This document shows, piece after piece, positions 15,540-22,925 of a DNA stretch of 29,179 bases (position 1 is the first letter of the stretch; each line of letters begins with the position of its first letter). The DNA is from CAYSJU01 sp964431495 (GTDB lineage Bacteria > Omnitrophota > Gorgyraeia > Tantalellales > Tantalellaceae), in NCBI GenBank assembly GCA_964431495.1, contig CAYSJU010000025.1, positions 1 through 29,179 on the forward strand, read 5' to 3'. Both the position numbers and the translations under genes were made by a program. Below the pieces are notes generated by a model. That model was not told where the DNA came from, did not search any database, and was given only the letters and a program-made list of their open reading frames with translations.

Positions 15540-16496
15540 ATGATCGAAGAGATAAAGAAAGCATCAACGAGGGACGGATTCGGCAGGGCCCTGCTCGAGC
15601 TGGGGGAGACCAATAAGAAAGTGGTCGTATTATCAGCGGACCTTACCGAGTCGGTCAGGGCGCACTGGTTCCGCGACAAATATCCCGATAGATTCATCAG
15701 CCACGGAGTGGCTGAACAGGACATGATAGGGACAGCCGCGGGCATGGCGTTATCCGGGAAGATCCCGTTTGCCTGCACTTTCGGTGCTTTTGCCAGCGGC
15801 CGGGCCTGGGACCAGATAAGGATTTCCGTGGCATACATGAACCTGAATGTCAACATCGCAGGCACACACGGCGGCATCTCCGTTGGTGGGGACGGTGCCA
15901 CGCATCAGGCCCTGGAAGAGATAACGCTTATGAGGATGCTCCCGAACATGACGGTAGTCGTTCCCGCGGACGCCGAAGAGGCTTTCGAAGCGACCAAACA
16001 GGCGGTGGACATACCGGGGCCGGTCTATCTGAGGCTTGGCAGGGCCGCGGAACCCATTATTCAGGGGAAACCCGCTTTCACCATCGGCAAGGCGGGCGTA
16101 ATAGCCGAAGGGAGCGATATAACGATCATCGCGTGCGGACACATGGTCTTAAGGGCTCTGGAAGCGGCTAAAGACCTGAAAACCAGAGGTATCTCAGTGC
16201 GTGTCATAGATCTTCATACTCCAAAACCTATTGATAAAGAAGTAATAACCAGGGCAGCGGAAGAGACCGGAGCTATCGTGACCGCGGAAGAACACACTGT
16301 CTATGGCGGTATGGGGAGCGCGGTTGCCGAGGTGGTCGTGGAGACCTGCCCCGTTATAATGAAGATGATGGGCATAAAGGGAGAATTCGGGGTCAGCGGG
16401 GAGCCGGACAGGCTGTATGAACATTACGGCCTGACGGCAAAACATATCGCCGTGGAGACAGAAGCCCTTCTTGCCCGGAAAAACAAGCAGCGATGA
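15540..16496 (+). CDS. Transketolase, C-terminal (pyrimidine-binding) subunit
   Basis: The second half of the split transketolase, 318 residues, with the pyrimidine-binding domain and the C-terminal domain. The cofactor-activating glutamate is E59 in GVAEQDMIG, and HGGISVGGDGATHQ carries the conserved substrate-pocket histidines. It pairs with the product of 11986-12825 to form the active sites between subunits. ATG 15540 is preferred over the TTG one codon upstream because AGGGGAG ends five bases before the ATG. A 1-deoxyxylulose-5-phosphate synthase half is less likely given the short, split architecture. ispE follows after 17 bases. Confidence 0.92.
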   Translation: MIEEIKKASTRDGFGRALLELGETNKKVVVLSADLTESVRAHWFRDKYPDRFISHGVAEQDMIGTAAGMALSGKIPFACTFGAFASGRAWDQIRISVAYMNLNVNIAGTHGGISVGGDGATHQALEEITLMRMLPNMTVVVPADAEEAFEATKQAVDIPGPVYLRLGRAAEPIIQGKPAFTIGKAGVIAEGSDITIIACGHMVLRALEAAKDLKTRGISVRVIDLHTPKPIDKEVITRAAEETGAIVTAEEHTVYGGMGSAVAEVVVETCPVIMKMMGIKGEFGVSGEPDRLYEHYGLTAKHIAVETEALLARKNKQR

Positions 16497-16513
16497 CGAT
16501 ATAAGGCAACACC

Positions 16514-17380
16514 ATGGAATTTATCGCGCCTGCCAAGATTAATCTATATCTTGATGTCCTTTCAAAACGGGAAGACGGATATCATGAAATAGAGACCCTG
16601 TTTGAAAAAGTATCTCTTTTTGACCGTTTGGTCGTTGAACACGCCGAACAAGCAACGTCCATAATCTGTGACGATCCTGCCGTGCCTACAGGAAAAGAAA
16701 GCCTGATGCGGCGCGTTATAGACGCCTTTAACGGACAGATCGGGAAAACCCTTTGTTTTAAAGTAGTTCTGGAGAAAAACATCCCTGTCAGCGCCGGGCT
16801 GGGCGGCGGGTCGAGCGATGCCGCGGCGCTTTTAAAAGCTTTGAACGAAATAACGGGTTCTCCCCTGGATAAAACGAGCCTCTTGGATATATCCCGTCAG
16901 CTGGGAGCGGATATACCATTTTTCCTGAGCGATGCGAGTTTCGCGTACGGGAGGGGCCGGGGGGATATTATACAGGAGGTAAGATCGGAACTGAAGATGT
17001 GGCATGTAATAGTCGATCCACCCTTTAAGGTATCCACAAAAGAGGTGTACACCAGGTTCACCCATTTTGACTTGACAAACAATAGGGGGGTTGATAGAAT
17101 GTTCAGCGCTTTTTTAAGAGCGCAAGATACAGACGGCATAGCGAAAAATCTTCACAATGACTTACAACAAATAACATTACGGGATTTTCCGGTCCTGGAG
17201 CAAGTGCTTTTTGAATTGAAAAAAGCGGGCGCGAAAGGAGCACTTTTAACCGGAAGCGGACCCTGTGTTTTTGGCATTTTTGGGCCGAAGGAAGCAGAAA
17301 CAGCAAGGGAAGCACTACTGAAGGTCTTCCCGGCAGAAGAAAGCTGGAAAATACTCATTGCCTCTACATGCTTTGTATGA
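16514..17380 (+). CDS. ispE: 4-diphosphocytidyl-2-C-methyl-D-erythritol kinase
   Basis: A GHMP-family kinase that phosphorylates CDP-ME in the MEP route to isoprenoids. It is 288 residues long, with PAKINLYLDV at the N-terminus, the ATP-binding glycine/serine loop GLGGGSSDAA at about residues 95-104 and a C-terminal GSGPCVFGIF loop. Transketolase products connect to this pathway through glyceraldehyde-3-phosphate. The ispE-spoVG-glmU-prs order is the Bacillus order minus purR and yabJ. Confidence 0.96.
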   Translation: MEFIAPAKINLYLDVLSKREDGYHEIETLFEKVSLFDRLVVEHAEQATSIICDDPAVPTGKESLMRRVIDAFNGQIGKTLCFKVVLEKNIPVSAGLGGGSSDAAALLKALNEITGSPLDKTSLLDISRQLGADIPFFLSDASFAYGRGRGDIIQEVRSELKMWHVIVDPPFKVSTKEVYTRFTHFDLTNNRGVDRMFSAFLRAQDTDGIAKNLHNDLQQITLRDFPVLEQVLFELKKAGAKGALLTGSGPCVFGIFGPKEAETAREALLKVFPAEESWKILIASTCFV

Positions 17381-17419
17381 AGAGAACTCGAGGAATTCAA
17401 CGAAAGAAGGGAGACAGAG

Positions 17420-17941
17420 ATGGATATCACGGAGGTCAGAATATTTTCCACGAAAAGCAAGGACGGGAGGCTGAAGGCATACGCGACCATGACGTTTGAC
17501 GACTGGTTTGTCGTAAGGAACGTCAAGGTGATACAGGGTAACAACGGGCTTTTTGTGGCCATGCCCTCCAGGAAGATAATGGATCCCTGCACAAAATGCG
17601 GGTTTAAGAATGTAAGGGGCAGCAAGTACTGTAACGACTGCGGGGCTCCGCTGGAAAGGCCGGTGGTCCCGGATACGGACAGGAAAAGGCAGAGCGAACA
17701 CATGGACATCGCTCATCCCATAAGACAGAAGTGCAGGATATACATTCAGGAAAAAATACTCGCGGCTTATAATGCGGAGCTTGAACGCAAGAGGAATGAG
17801 GGGGATTTTTACAGGCCAGCGGGCGACGATGATTTTAATGCGGCGGCGGATAAATATGACGATCCGGATCATACTTCGGAACCGGCGGCGCAACCGGAAG
17901 AAGAAAGCAAACCCGAAGGGGTGGAAGACATAGAACTGTAA
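17420..17941 (+). CDS. spoVG: SpoVG-family RNA/DNA-binding regulator with inserted zinc ribbon
   Basis: SpoVG is a small nucleic-acid-binding regulator. Here the protein is 173 residues, about twice the usual length. Residues 1-54 (MDITEVRIF...NNGLFVAMPSRK) and 96-115 (DIAHPIRQKCRIYIQEKIL) match SpoVG, but between them lies a 40-residue insert with C57, C60, C71 and C74 (CTKCGF and CNDCGAPL), a textbook zinc ribbon. A low-complexity acidic tail fills about 131-173. The insertion falls in the loop before the conserved DIAHPI helix, so the core fold should survive. An AAGGGAG ribosome site precedes the ATG. It lies between ispE and tRNA-Gln/glmU. Confidence 0.92.
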   Translation: MDITEVRIFSTKSKDGRLKAYATMTFDDWFVVRNVKVIQGNNGLFVAMPSRKIMDPCTKCGFKNVRGSKYCNDCGAPLERPVVPDTDRKRQSEHMDIAHPIRQKCRIYIQEKILAAYNAELERKRNEGDFYRPAGDDDFNAAADKYDDPDHTSEPAAQPEEESKPEGVEDIEL

Positions 17942-17984
17942 AAAACGCCTTTCCGTCATTGAACGGATGACGCGATGCGAAAAT

Positions 17985-18058
17985 TGGCGGGTAGTGTAAT
18001 GGCAGCACAGCAGCTTTTGGAGCTGCGTGTCAAGGTTCGAATCCTTGCCCGCCAGCCA
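17985..18058 (+). tRNA. tRNA-Gln (UUG)
   Basis: A 74-base cloverleaf. The acceptor TGGCGGG (17985-17991) pairs fully with CCCGCCA (18048-18054), followed by G and the encoded CCA. The anticodon arm is GCAGC-TTTTGGA-GCTGC with anticodon TTG, reading CAA and, with wobble, CAG. It has no clear promoter of its own and is probably cut from the spoVG transcript. It is the tRNA inserted in an otherwise Bacillus-like gene order. Confidence 0.95.
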
Positions 18059-18083
18059 GCGAATTTGGCAAAGCCAAATCCGC
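18059..18083. repeat. Short palindrome abutting tRNA-Gln
   Basis: GCGAATTTGGC (18059-18069) and GCCAAATCCGC (18073-18083) form an 11-bp stem with one mismatch and a three-base AAA loop, starting at the base after the tRNA CCA end. There is no T-run, so it is more likely a dispersed repeat or a processing barrier than a terminator. Confidence 0.6.
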
Positions 18084-18088
18084 AAAGA

Positions 18089-18149
18089 GATCGATAATTC
18101 TTCAAATATTTAACGGCTTAAGAATTGTCGATCGCGGTCGATTATCGAT
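18089..18149 (+). promoter_or_regulatory. Possible competing-hairpin leader upstream of glmU
   Basis: GATCGATAATTCTT (18089-18102) can pair with AAGAATTGTCGATC (18120-18133) over 14 bases with one G-U pair. Its ATCGATAAT part (18090-18098) is also perfectly complementary to ATTATCGAT (18141-18149). The two pairings exclude each other. The AAAGGA ribosome site of glmU lies just downstream (about 18158-18163). It could be an attenuator-like leader or just another palindromic repeat; no known riboswitch motif is recognised. Confidence 0.35.
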
Positions 18150-18170
18150 TTACTAACAAAGGACTTACAC

Positions 18171-19451
18171 ATGAAGGACGTTAAAGCGGTCATACTGGCA
18201 GCCGGCCAGGGAACAAGGATGAAAACAGAGATCCCCAAGGTGCTGCACCAGGTTGGTTCGGGAACGGTACTCGGGGAAATAATTACCTCTTTGAAAAAAG
18301 CTGGAATAGAGGACATCATAGCGGTTGTGGGGTACAAGGCCGAGCTTGTGAAAAATTCCTTTGCTGGCAAGAACATACGGTTTGTGGAGCAGCAAGAGCT
18401 TCTGGGCAGCGGAGACGCGTCAAAGATCGCGCTAAAGGGGCTGGAAGATTTTACCGGGGAGATACTGATAACGTGCGGGGATACGCCACTTATAACCCCT
18501 GAAACATACATCAGGCTCATGCGGAAACATAAATACGAGAACGCCTCTTGCACCTTTCTGACCTGTGTCACGCAGGATCCAAGTTCTTACGGCAGGATAG
18601 TCAGGGACGGATGGGGGGATATCCTGAAGATCGTGGAAGAGGGAGACGCGACGGACGAGGAGAAAAACATACACGAGATAAATGTCGGGACCTACATTTT
18701 CCACAGACAGGAAATCGGAAAGTACATAGATGGGATAAAGAAGAACGACAGGAAGAAAGAATTTTACCTTACCGATATCGTGGACATATACGTACGCAAC
18801 GGCAGGAAGATCCTGACGGAATCCTGCAGTCCCGACGAGGTGATCGGGATCAATTCGCGGAAAGACCTGTCAATGGTGAACAAGGTGTTGAACCGGAACA
18901 CCATAGAACGCTTGATGGAATCCGGTGTGGGCATCATCGATCCGGATACGACGTATATAAATAAAGAGGCCGTAGTCGACAAGGACACGACGATCTATCC
19001 GTGCACGGTGATCGAAGAAGATGTTGTTATCGGCCCTGATTGCAGGGTCGGCCCGTTCGCCAGGCTGAGGCCGGGCACGAGGCTCGCGAAGGGAGTGGAA
19101 ATAGGAAATTTCGTGGAGACCTGCAGGAGCGAGATAGGAGAGAACACGAAAGTCAAACACCACGCGTATCTTGGGGATACTATCGTGGGAAGCAACGTCA
19201 ATATCGGTGCCGGGGCGATTACCGCCAATTATGACGGAAAGGAAAAGTACCGGACCGTAATAAAAGACAATGCTTTTATAGGGGTGGGCGTCACTCTCAT
19301 CGCGCCCGTAACGGTAGGGAAAGGGGCTTCCGTGGGAGCCGGCAGTGTGGTGCCCAAGAACAAGGACGTTCCCGACGGTGTAACTGTCGTGGGTATTCCG
19401 GCAAAACCTCTGGTAAAAGAGACCGAACAGAAAGAAGGGGAGCAAAGATGA
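18171..19451 (+). CDS. glmU: Bifunctional UDP-N-acetylglucosamine pyrophosphorylase/glucosamine-1-phosphate acetyltransferase
   Basis: It makes UDP-GlcNAc, the precursor of peptidoglycan and, through LpxA/LpxC, of lipid A. The 426-residue protein has the nucleotidyltransferase domain (AAGQGTRM...PKVLH at about 10-25, TCGDTPLI near 102) and a left-handed beta-helix acetyltransferase domain from about residue 250. The acetyltransferase signature VKHHAYLGD with NIGAGAITANYDG carries the catalytic His and Asn, so both activities are likely. It is about 30 residues shorter than the E. coli enzyme, mostly at the C-terminus. Its stop overlaps the prs start by ATGA. Confidence 0.96.
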   Translation: MKDVKAVILAAGQGTRMKTEIPKVLHQVGSGTVLGEIITSLKKAGIEDIIAVVGYKAELVKNSFAGKNIRFVEQQELLGSGDASKIALKGLEDFTGEILITCGDTPLITPETYIRLMRKHKYENASCTFLTCVTQDPSSYGRIVRDGWGDILKIVEEGDATDEEKNIHEINVGTYIFHRQEIGKYIDGIKKNDRKKEFYLTDIVDIYVRNGRKILTESCSPDEVIGINSRKDLSMVNKVLNRNTIERLMESGVGIIDPDTTYINKEAVVDKDTTIYPCTVIEEDVVIGPDCRVGPFARLRPGTRLAKGVEIGNFVETCRSEIGENTKVKHHAYLGDTIVGSNVNIGAGAITANYDGKEKYRTVIKDNAFIGVGVTLIAPVTVGKGASVGAGSVVPKNKDVPDGVTVVGIPAKPLVKETEQKEGEQR

Positions 19452-20386
19452 ACGAGCTTGCGATTTTCAGCGGTAACAGCCATCCCGGGCTCGCGCGGGA
19501 TATCTGTACAGAGATGAAAGTATCCCCTGGGAGGTGCCAGGTTGACAGGTTCAGTGACGGTGAGGTGCGCGTTAAGATAAATGACAACGTCAGGGGGAAG
19601 GACGTGTTCGTCATACAGTCCACCGGTTCCCCGGCGAACGAGAACCTGATGGAATTATTGATAATGATGGACGCGTTTAGAAGGGCTTCGGCCAGAAGGA
19701 TCACGGCGGTTCTGCCGTATTTTTGCTACGCGCGGCAGGACAGAAAGGATCAGCCCAGGGTCCCGATAACCGCGAAGCTGGTAGCTAACCTGCTCGATCG
19801 CGCGGGAGCGGACAGGGTCCTGACAATAGACCTGCACGCCGGGCAGATACAGGGCTTCTTCGACATACCGCTGGACCATCTTTACGCGATAAGCATTTTT
19901 GAAGAGTACTTTTTTAAAAAGAAAAAGATCAAGGATATCGTTATTGTATCCCCGGACGTGGGCGGGATAAAGATGGCGCGCGCCTACGCGAAGAGGGTTC
20001 AGGCCGGCCTGGCGATAGTGGATAAACGCAGGATCGATGACACCGAAGCGGAAGTTATGCACATAATGGGGGACGTTGAAGGGAAAAACGTCGTTATCGT
20101 GGATGATATGATCTCCACCGCGGGCAGTGTGGTGGAAGCCGCAACGGCGCTGAAAAAGAACGGGGCCATGGATATCTATGGAGCCATTACTCATCCCGTG
20201 TTATGCGGCCCGGCCATCAAGAGGATCGAGGGTTCCGGCATAAAGGAGCTGGTAGTCACTGATACGATCCCGATAAGCGAAGAAAAGAGGATAAACAAGA
20301 TAACCCAGCTTTCAGTTGCACCGCTGCTGGGTGAGGCCATAAAGCGCATACATGATGAGGAGACGATCAGCGCGTTGTTCGAATGA
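19448..20386 (+). CDS. prs: Ribose-phosphate pyrophosphokinase (PRPP synthetase)
   Basis: It makes PRPP from ribose-5-phosphate and ATP, feeding purines, pyrimidines, histidine and NAD. At 312 residues it is class I in style: FSGNSHPGLARDI at the N-terminus, RQDRKDQPRVPI flexible/ATP region, DLHAGQIQGFFDIPLDHL and the PRPP-binding loop VIVDDMISTAGS. It is coupled to glmU by an ATGA overlap. Its product is the substrate of HisG encoded 10 kb upstream. Confidence 0.97.
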   Translation: MNELAIFSGNSHPGLARDICTEMKVSPGRCQVDRFSDGEVRVKINDNVRGKDVFVIQSTGSPANENLMELLIMMDAFRRASARRITAVLPYFCYARQDRKDQPRVPITAKLVANLLDRAGADRVLTIDLHAGQIQGFFDIPLDHLYAISIFEEYFFKKKKIKDIVIVSPDVGGIKMARAYAKRVQAGLAIVDKRRIDDTEAEVMHIMGDVEGKNVVIVDDMISTAGSVVEAATALKKNGAMDIYGAITHPVLCGPAIKRIEGSGIKELVVTDTIPISEEKRINKITQLSVAPLLGEAIKRIHDEETISALFE

Positions 20387-20390
20387 CAGG

Positions 20391-20417
20391 CAGGGGTCGG
20401 ATAAATCCGACCCCATG
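20391..20417. repeat. ATTTAT-core palindrome between prs and rplY
   Basis: GGGGTCGGAT (20393-20402), AA, ATCCGACCCC (20405-20414) is a perfect 10-bp stem with a two-base loop, beginning CAGGGG like the copy at 27079. It lies five bases after the prs stop. There is no T-run, so transcription probably continues into rplY; it may protect the upstream mRNA end. Confidence 0.7.
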
Positions 20418-20443
20418 AATTAATTAACCAGAGGTGAGATAAA

Positions 20444-21145
20444 ATGGAAAAGATCATGATAAAAAGTTCAACAAGGAAAGAACTGGGGAAAAATGCCTGC
20501 AAGAGTTTGAGGAAAGGCGGCTTCATCCCGGCAATAGTTTATAAAGGAGGGAAAGAAAGCCTGCCGATCCTTATCGAAAGCAAGGATCTGTGGTATGCCA
20601 TGCATACCGAGGCCGGGGAGAACGCGATCATCACTCTTGATATCGCGGACGGGAAGAAAAAATCGAAGAAAACAGTGATAATCCAGGAAACGCAGACCGA
20701 TTCGGTCAATGATAAACTGCTTCATGTCGATTTTCACGAGATCTCCCTGACCGAAAAGATCAAGGTGAAGGTGCCGGTAAGCCTGAAAGGGGAACCAGTT
20801 GGCGTAAGGGAAGAAGACGGTGTGTTAAGTCAGGTTATCTGGGAGGTAGAAGTGGAATGTCTGCCCATGGAAATACCCGAGCGCATAGAAGTGAGCGTTG
20901 AGGAATTGCGTATAGGGGACACGGTCTGCGTGAAAGATATTGAAACGCTGGAGGGCGTGCAGGTCCTCGATGAGCCTGAGCAGGCGATAGCGGTTGTCAA
21001 TCTGCCGCAGGCCGAGGAAGAGGTGGTCCCTGAGGAAGCCGCGGCCGAAGAGATGGAAGAACCCGAGTTGATAAAGAAGGGGAAGAAGGAAGAAGAGGAA
21101 GGTGCGGCAGCGGAAGAAGGAGAACAGGCTCCTTCCGGGGAATGA
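20444..21145 (+). CDS. rplY: Large-subunit ribosomal protein bL25, CTC/TL5 form
   Basis: It binds 5S rRNA in the large subunit. The 233-residue protein has the N-terminal 5S-binding L25 domain (about 1-95), a TL5/CTC beta domain (about 100-192) and a low-complexity tail (about 193-233) dominated by Glu and Ala. Acidic tails are common in long CTC proteins but this one is prominent. The start follows AGAGGTGAGA. It overlaps pth by ATGA, as in the ctc-spoVC pair of Bacillus. Confidence 0.95.
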   Translation: MEKIMIKSSTRKELGKNACKSLRKGGFIPAIVYKGGKESLPILIESKDLWYAMHTEAGENAIITLDIADGKKKSKKTVIIQETQTDSVNDKLLHVDFHEISLTEKIKVKVPVSLKGEPVGVREEDGVLSQVIWEVEVECLPMEIPERIEVSVEELRIGDTVCVKDIETLEGVQVLDEPEQAIAVVNLPQAEEEVVPEEAAAEEMEEPELIKKGKKEEEEGAAAEEGEQAPSGE

Positions 21146-21714
21146 TGAAGATCGTCGCAGGGCTCGGTAACCCCAGCTTCAGATACAGGAACACGAAACA
21201 CAATATAGGGTTCAGGGTCCTGGAAGCATTCGCCAAAAGATACGGGTGCAGAATAAACAAGAGAGCTTTCAAAGGGGTGTACGGTATGGCCCGGGTGGCC
21301 GGGGAGGAAGTAATGCTGCTGAAGCCCTTGACATACGTAAACCTTTCCGGAGAAGCCGTAGAGATGGCCTGTTCTTCGCGCCTGACCGGGAAAGAGGAGC
21401 TGCTGGTCGTAAGCGACGATTTTAACCTGCCAATGGGGTATTTGAGGCTTAGAGAAAAAGGTTCCGCCGGCGGCCATAACGGCCTGAAGTCGATTATAGA
21501 GGAGATCGGTGAAGAGTTCACCAGGCTGAGAGTCGGTATAGGGTCGGAAGACATGCCGGATGAGAAGTCGACGTATGTGCTGTCTCCCTTTTCCCGTGAA
21601 GAAAGGCCAGTGATGGAAGAGGCGATCCAAAGGAGCGTGGATTGTGTTGAAATTTGGATCGAGAAAGGCATCGGAGAGGCGGCTGGTTTTTTGAAAAGAA
21701 ATGGTGAGTTGTAA
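21142..21714 (+). CDS. pth: Peptidyl-tRNA hydrolase
   Basis: It frees tRNA from peptidyl-tRNA that drops off the ribosome. The 190 residues match bacterial Pth. GLGNPSFRYRNTKHNIGFR carries the catalytic histidine at about residue 20, and VVSDDFNLPMG and GSAGGHNGLKS are the other conserved blocks. Two consecutive ATG codons are possible starts; 21142 gives the ATGA overlap with rplY. The TAA stop (21712-21714) lies inside the first arm of a heptamer repeat. Confidence 0.96.
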   Translation: MMKIVAGLGNPSFRYRNTKHNIGFRVLEAFAKRYGCRINKRAFKGVYGMARVAGEEVMLLKPLTYVNLSGEAVEMACSSRLTGKEELLVVSDDFNLPMGYLRLREKGSAGGHNGLKSIIEEIGEEFTRLRVGIGSEDMPDEKSTYVLSPFSREERPVMEEAIQRSVDCVEIWIEKGIGEAAGFLKRNGEL

Positions 21715-21787
21715 GTGGTAAGAGGTAAGGGGATGCGGGAAAGGAACTTATAACTTACCACTTAAAACTTACGACTTAGAACTGAAG
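21709..21787. repeat. Inverted heptamer-repeat element after pth
   Basis: The left part reads TTGTAAG, TGGTAAG, AGGTAAG, three heptamers of NNGTAAG. The right part (21746-21780) reads ACTTATA, ACTTACC, ACTTAAA, ACTTACG, ACTTAGA, five heptamers of ACTTANN, followed by a decayed ACTGAAG. The two parts are complementary: TAAGTGGTAAG (21712-21722) pairs perfectly with CTTACCACTTA (21754-21764). The element supplies the pth stop codon and ends just before the rpsF promoter. Confidence 0.75.
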
Positions 21788-21789
21788 TG

Positions 21790-21818
21790 TTGATTAAATC
21801 GAGGATGTGTGTTATTAT
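21790..21818 (+). promoter_or_regulatory. Promoter of the rpsF operon
   Basis: TTGATT (21790-21795) and TATTAT (21813-21818) are spaced by 17 bases, with a TG one base before the -10 box (21810-21811), an extended -10. It lies about 40 bases before rpsF and right after the heptamer element, so transcription of the S6-SSB-S18 group probably restarts here. No canonical S6:S18 leader structure can be made out in the short leader. Confidence 0.65.
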
Positions 21819-21859
21819 CTAAAAAACTTAATCAAGATGAAAGATTGTGGCGGTAAATA

Positions 21860-22150
21860 ATGGAAGAAAAAAGAGCTTATTCAGGATTGTTCATAATTAG
21901 CCCGGATAAAGAAGACGCGGCGGATGCCGTTGAGAACGATATAAAATCGATAATCAACGAAAATTCCGGGAATGTCGTGGGGGAAAAGAAGATCGGGAAA
22001 AAGCATTTGGCATGCCCCATGAAGAAGAAAAAGGACGGGGTGTATTACGAGGTAGCGTTTAACGCCCTGCCTTCAGCGATCGAAAGGATTACACGGTTAT
22101 GCCGGATCAATACGGACATACTGCGGACGCTGATAGACAGAGTTAAGTAA
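21860..22150 (+). CDS. rpsF: Small-subunit ribosomal protein bS6
   Basis: It binds the platform of the small subunit together with bS18. The 96-residue length and the pattern YSGLFIISPDK...KKHLACPMKKKKDGVYYEVAFNA...ITRLCRINTDILR fit bS6. No long acidic C-terminal tail is present. The ribosome site is poor (GTGGCGGT upstream). It is first in the classic rpsF-ssb-rpsR group. Confidence 0.95.
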   Translation: MEEKRAYSGLFIISPDKEDAADAVENDIKSIINENSGNVVGEKKIGKKHLACPMKKKKDGVYYEVAFNALPSAIERITRLCRINTDILRTLIDRVK

Positions 22151-22166
22151 TTACAAAGGAGAAGCC

Positions 22167-22625
22167 ATGGCCGCGAGTTTGAACAAAGTATTTGTAATGG
22201 GCAACCTTACCCGGGACCCGGAACTCAGGTACGTGCCCAGCGGGGCGGCGGTCGCGAATTTTACCGTCGCTGTCAACCGGATATATAAAGACAAGACTGG
22301 CGCGAAAAAGGAAGACGCTTCGTTCATAAGGGTGGTTGTCTGGGGTAAGATAGCGGAGGTCTGCGGAGAATATCTTACAAAGGGCAGGCCGGTCCTGGTG
22401 GAGGGTCGTCTGCAGTCGCGTTCCTGGGAGGGCCAGGACGGACAGAAAAGAAGCACAGTGGAGATCGTCGCTGACAGTGTCCAATTCATCGGTTCCCGGA
22501 CGAGAAGAGAGGAAGCCCCGGCTTTAGACAGACAGGAAGGTGTGGGAAGCGTGGATCTGGAAGCGGAGTTAAAAGGAAATAACAGTATTTCTGGCATGAG
22601 AGAGGACGAAGTAATACCTTTTTAA
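22167..22625 (+). CDS. ssb: Single-stranded DNA-binding protein
   Basis: It coats single-stranded DNA in replication and repair. The 152-residue protein has an OB fold (about 1-110; LNKVFVMGNLTRDPELRYV, FIRVVVWGKIAEVC, VEGRLQSRSW), a short linker and an acidic C-terminal tip REDEVIPF that recruits partner proteins. The linker is shorter than in many SSBs. It has a GGAGAAG ribosome site and sits between rpsF and rpsR as in Bacillus. Confidence 0.97.
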   Translation: MAASLNKVFVMGNLTRDPELRYVPSGAAVANFTVAVNRIYKDKTGAKKEDASFIRVVVWGKIAEVCGEYLTKGRPVLVEGRLQSRSWEGQDGQKRSTVEIVADSVQFIGSRTRREEAPALDRQEGVGSVDLEAELKGNNSISGMREDEVIPF

Positions 22626-22646
22626 AAGAACAGGTGAGCGGAAATA

Positions 22647-22925
22647 ATGGAAAAGAGGCAAAAGACAAAAAGGATATTCAGAAAAAGGCCCTGCCGTTTG
22701 TGCAAGAACAAGGTCGATTCAGTGGAGTACAAGGACGTGGAGTTCCTGAAAAATTTTGTTTCTGACAGGGGCAAGATAATCCCCACGAGGATCTCAGGAA
22801 ACTGTACAAAGCATCAGCGGATGATAGCCAACAGAATAAAAAAAGCGAGGATAGCGGGGTTGCTTCCTTTCGTCAAGGCAAAACAGGGGACACAGCGTGA
22901 AAGTTATTCTTATAGAAGACGTTGA
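22647..22925 (+). CDS. rpsR: Small-subunit ribosomal protein bS18, zinc-binding type
   Basis: The partner of bS6. The protein is 92 residues, longer than the usual 70-80. C16, C19, C53 and H56 (CRLC and GNCTKHQR) form the zinc-binding set of the ancestral C+ version. After the usual end AGLLPF come about 16 extra residues, Lys/Arg/Ser rich. That extension is encoded in the 29 bases shared with rplI, in another frame, plus the bases just before it. No frameshift is needed to explain the gene. Confidence 0.95.
   Translation: MEKRQKTKRIFRKRPCRLCKNKVDSVEYKDVEFLKNFVSDRGKIIPTRISGNCTKHQRMIANRIKKARIAGLLPFVKAKQGTQRESYSYRRR

Noticed and set aside
17953..17972. Small hairpin between spoVG and tRNA-Gln as a terminator
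   Set aside because: The stem is only six pairs (CGTCAT/ATGACG) and no T-run follows.
20830..21761. Long minus-strand open frames opposite rplY and pth
   Set aside because: They are Ser/Pro/Leu-rich shadows of conserved plus-strand genes with no ribosome site or family pattern.
21746..21787. CRISPR-like array
   Set aside because: The units are seven bases with no spacers and no cas genes; it is a simple heptamer repeat.
21819..21859. S6:S18 autoregulatory leader before rpsF
   Set aside because: The leader is only about 40 bases and shows no CCG-bearing hairpin of the known motif.
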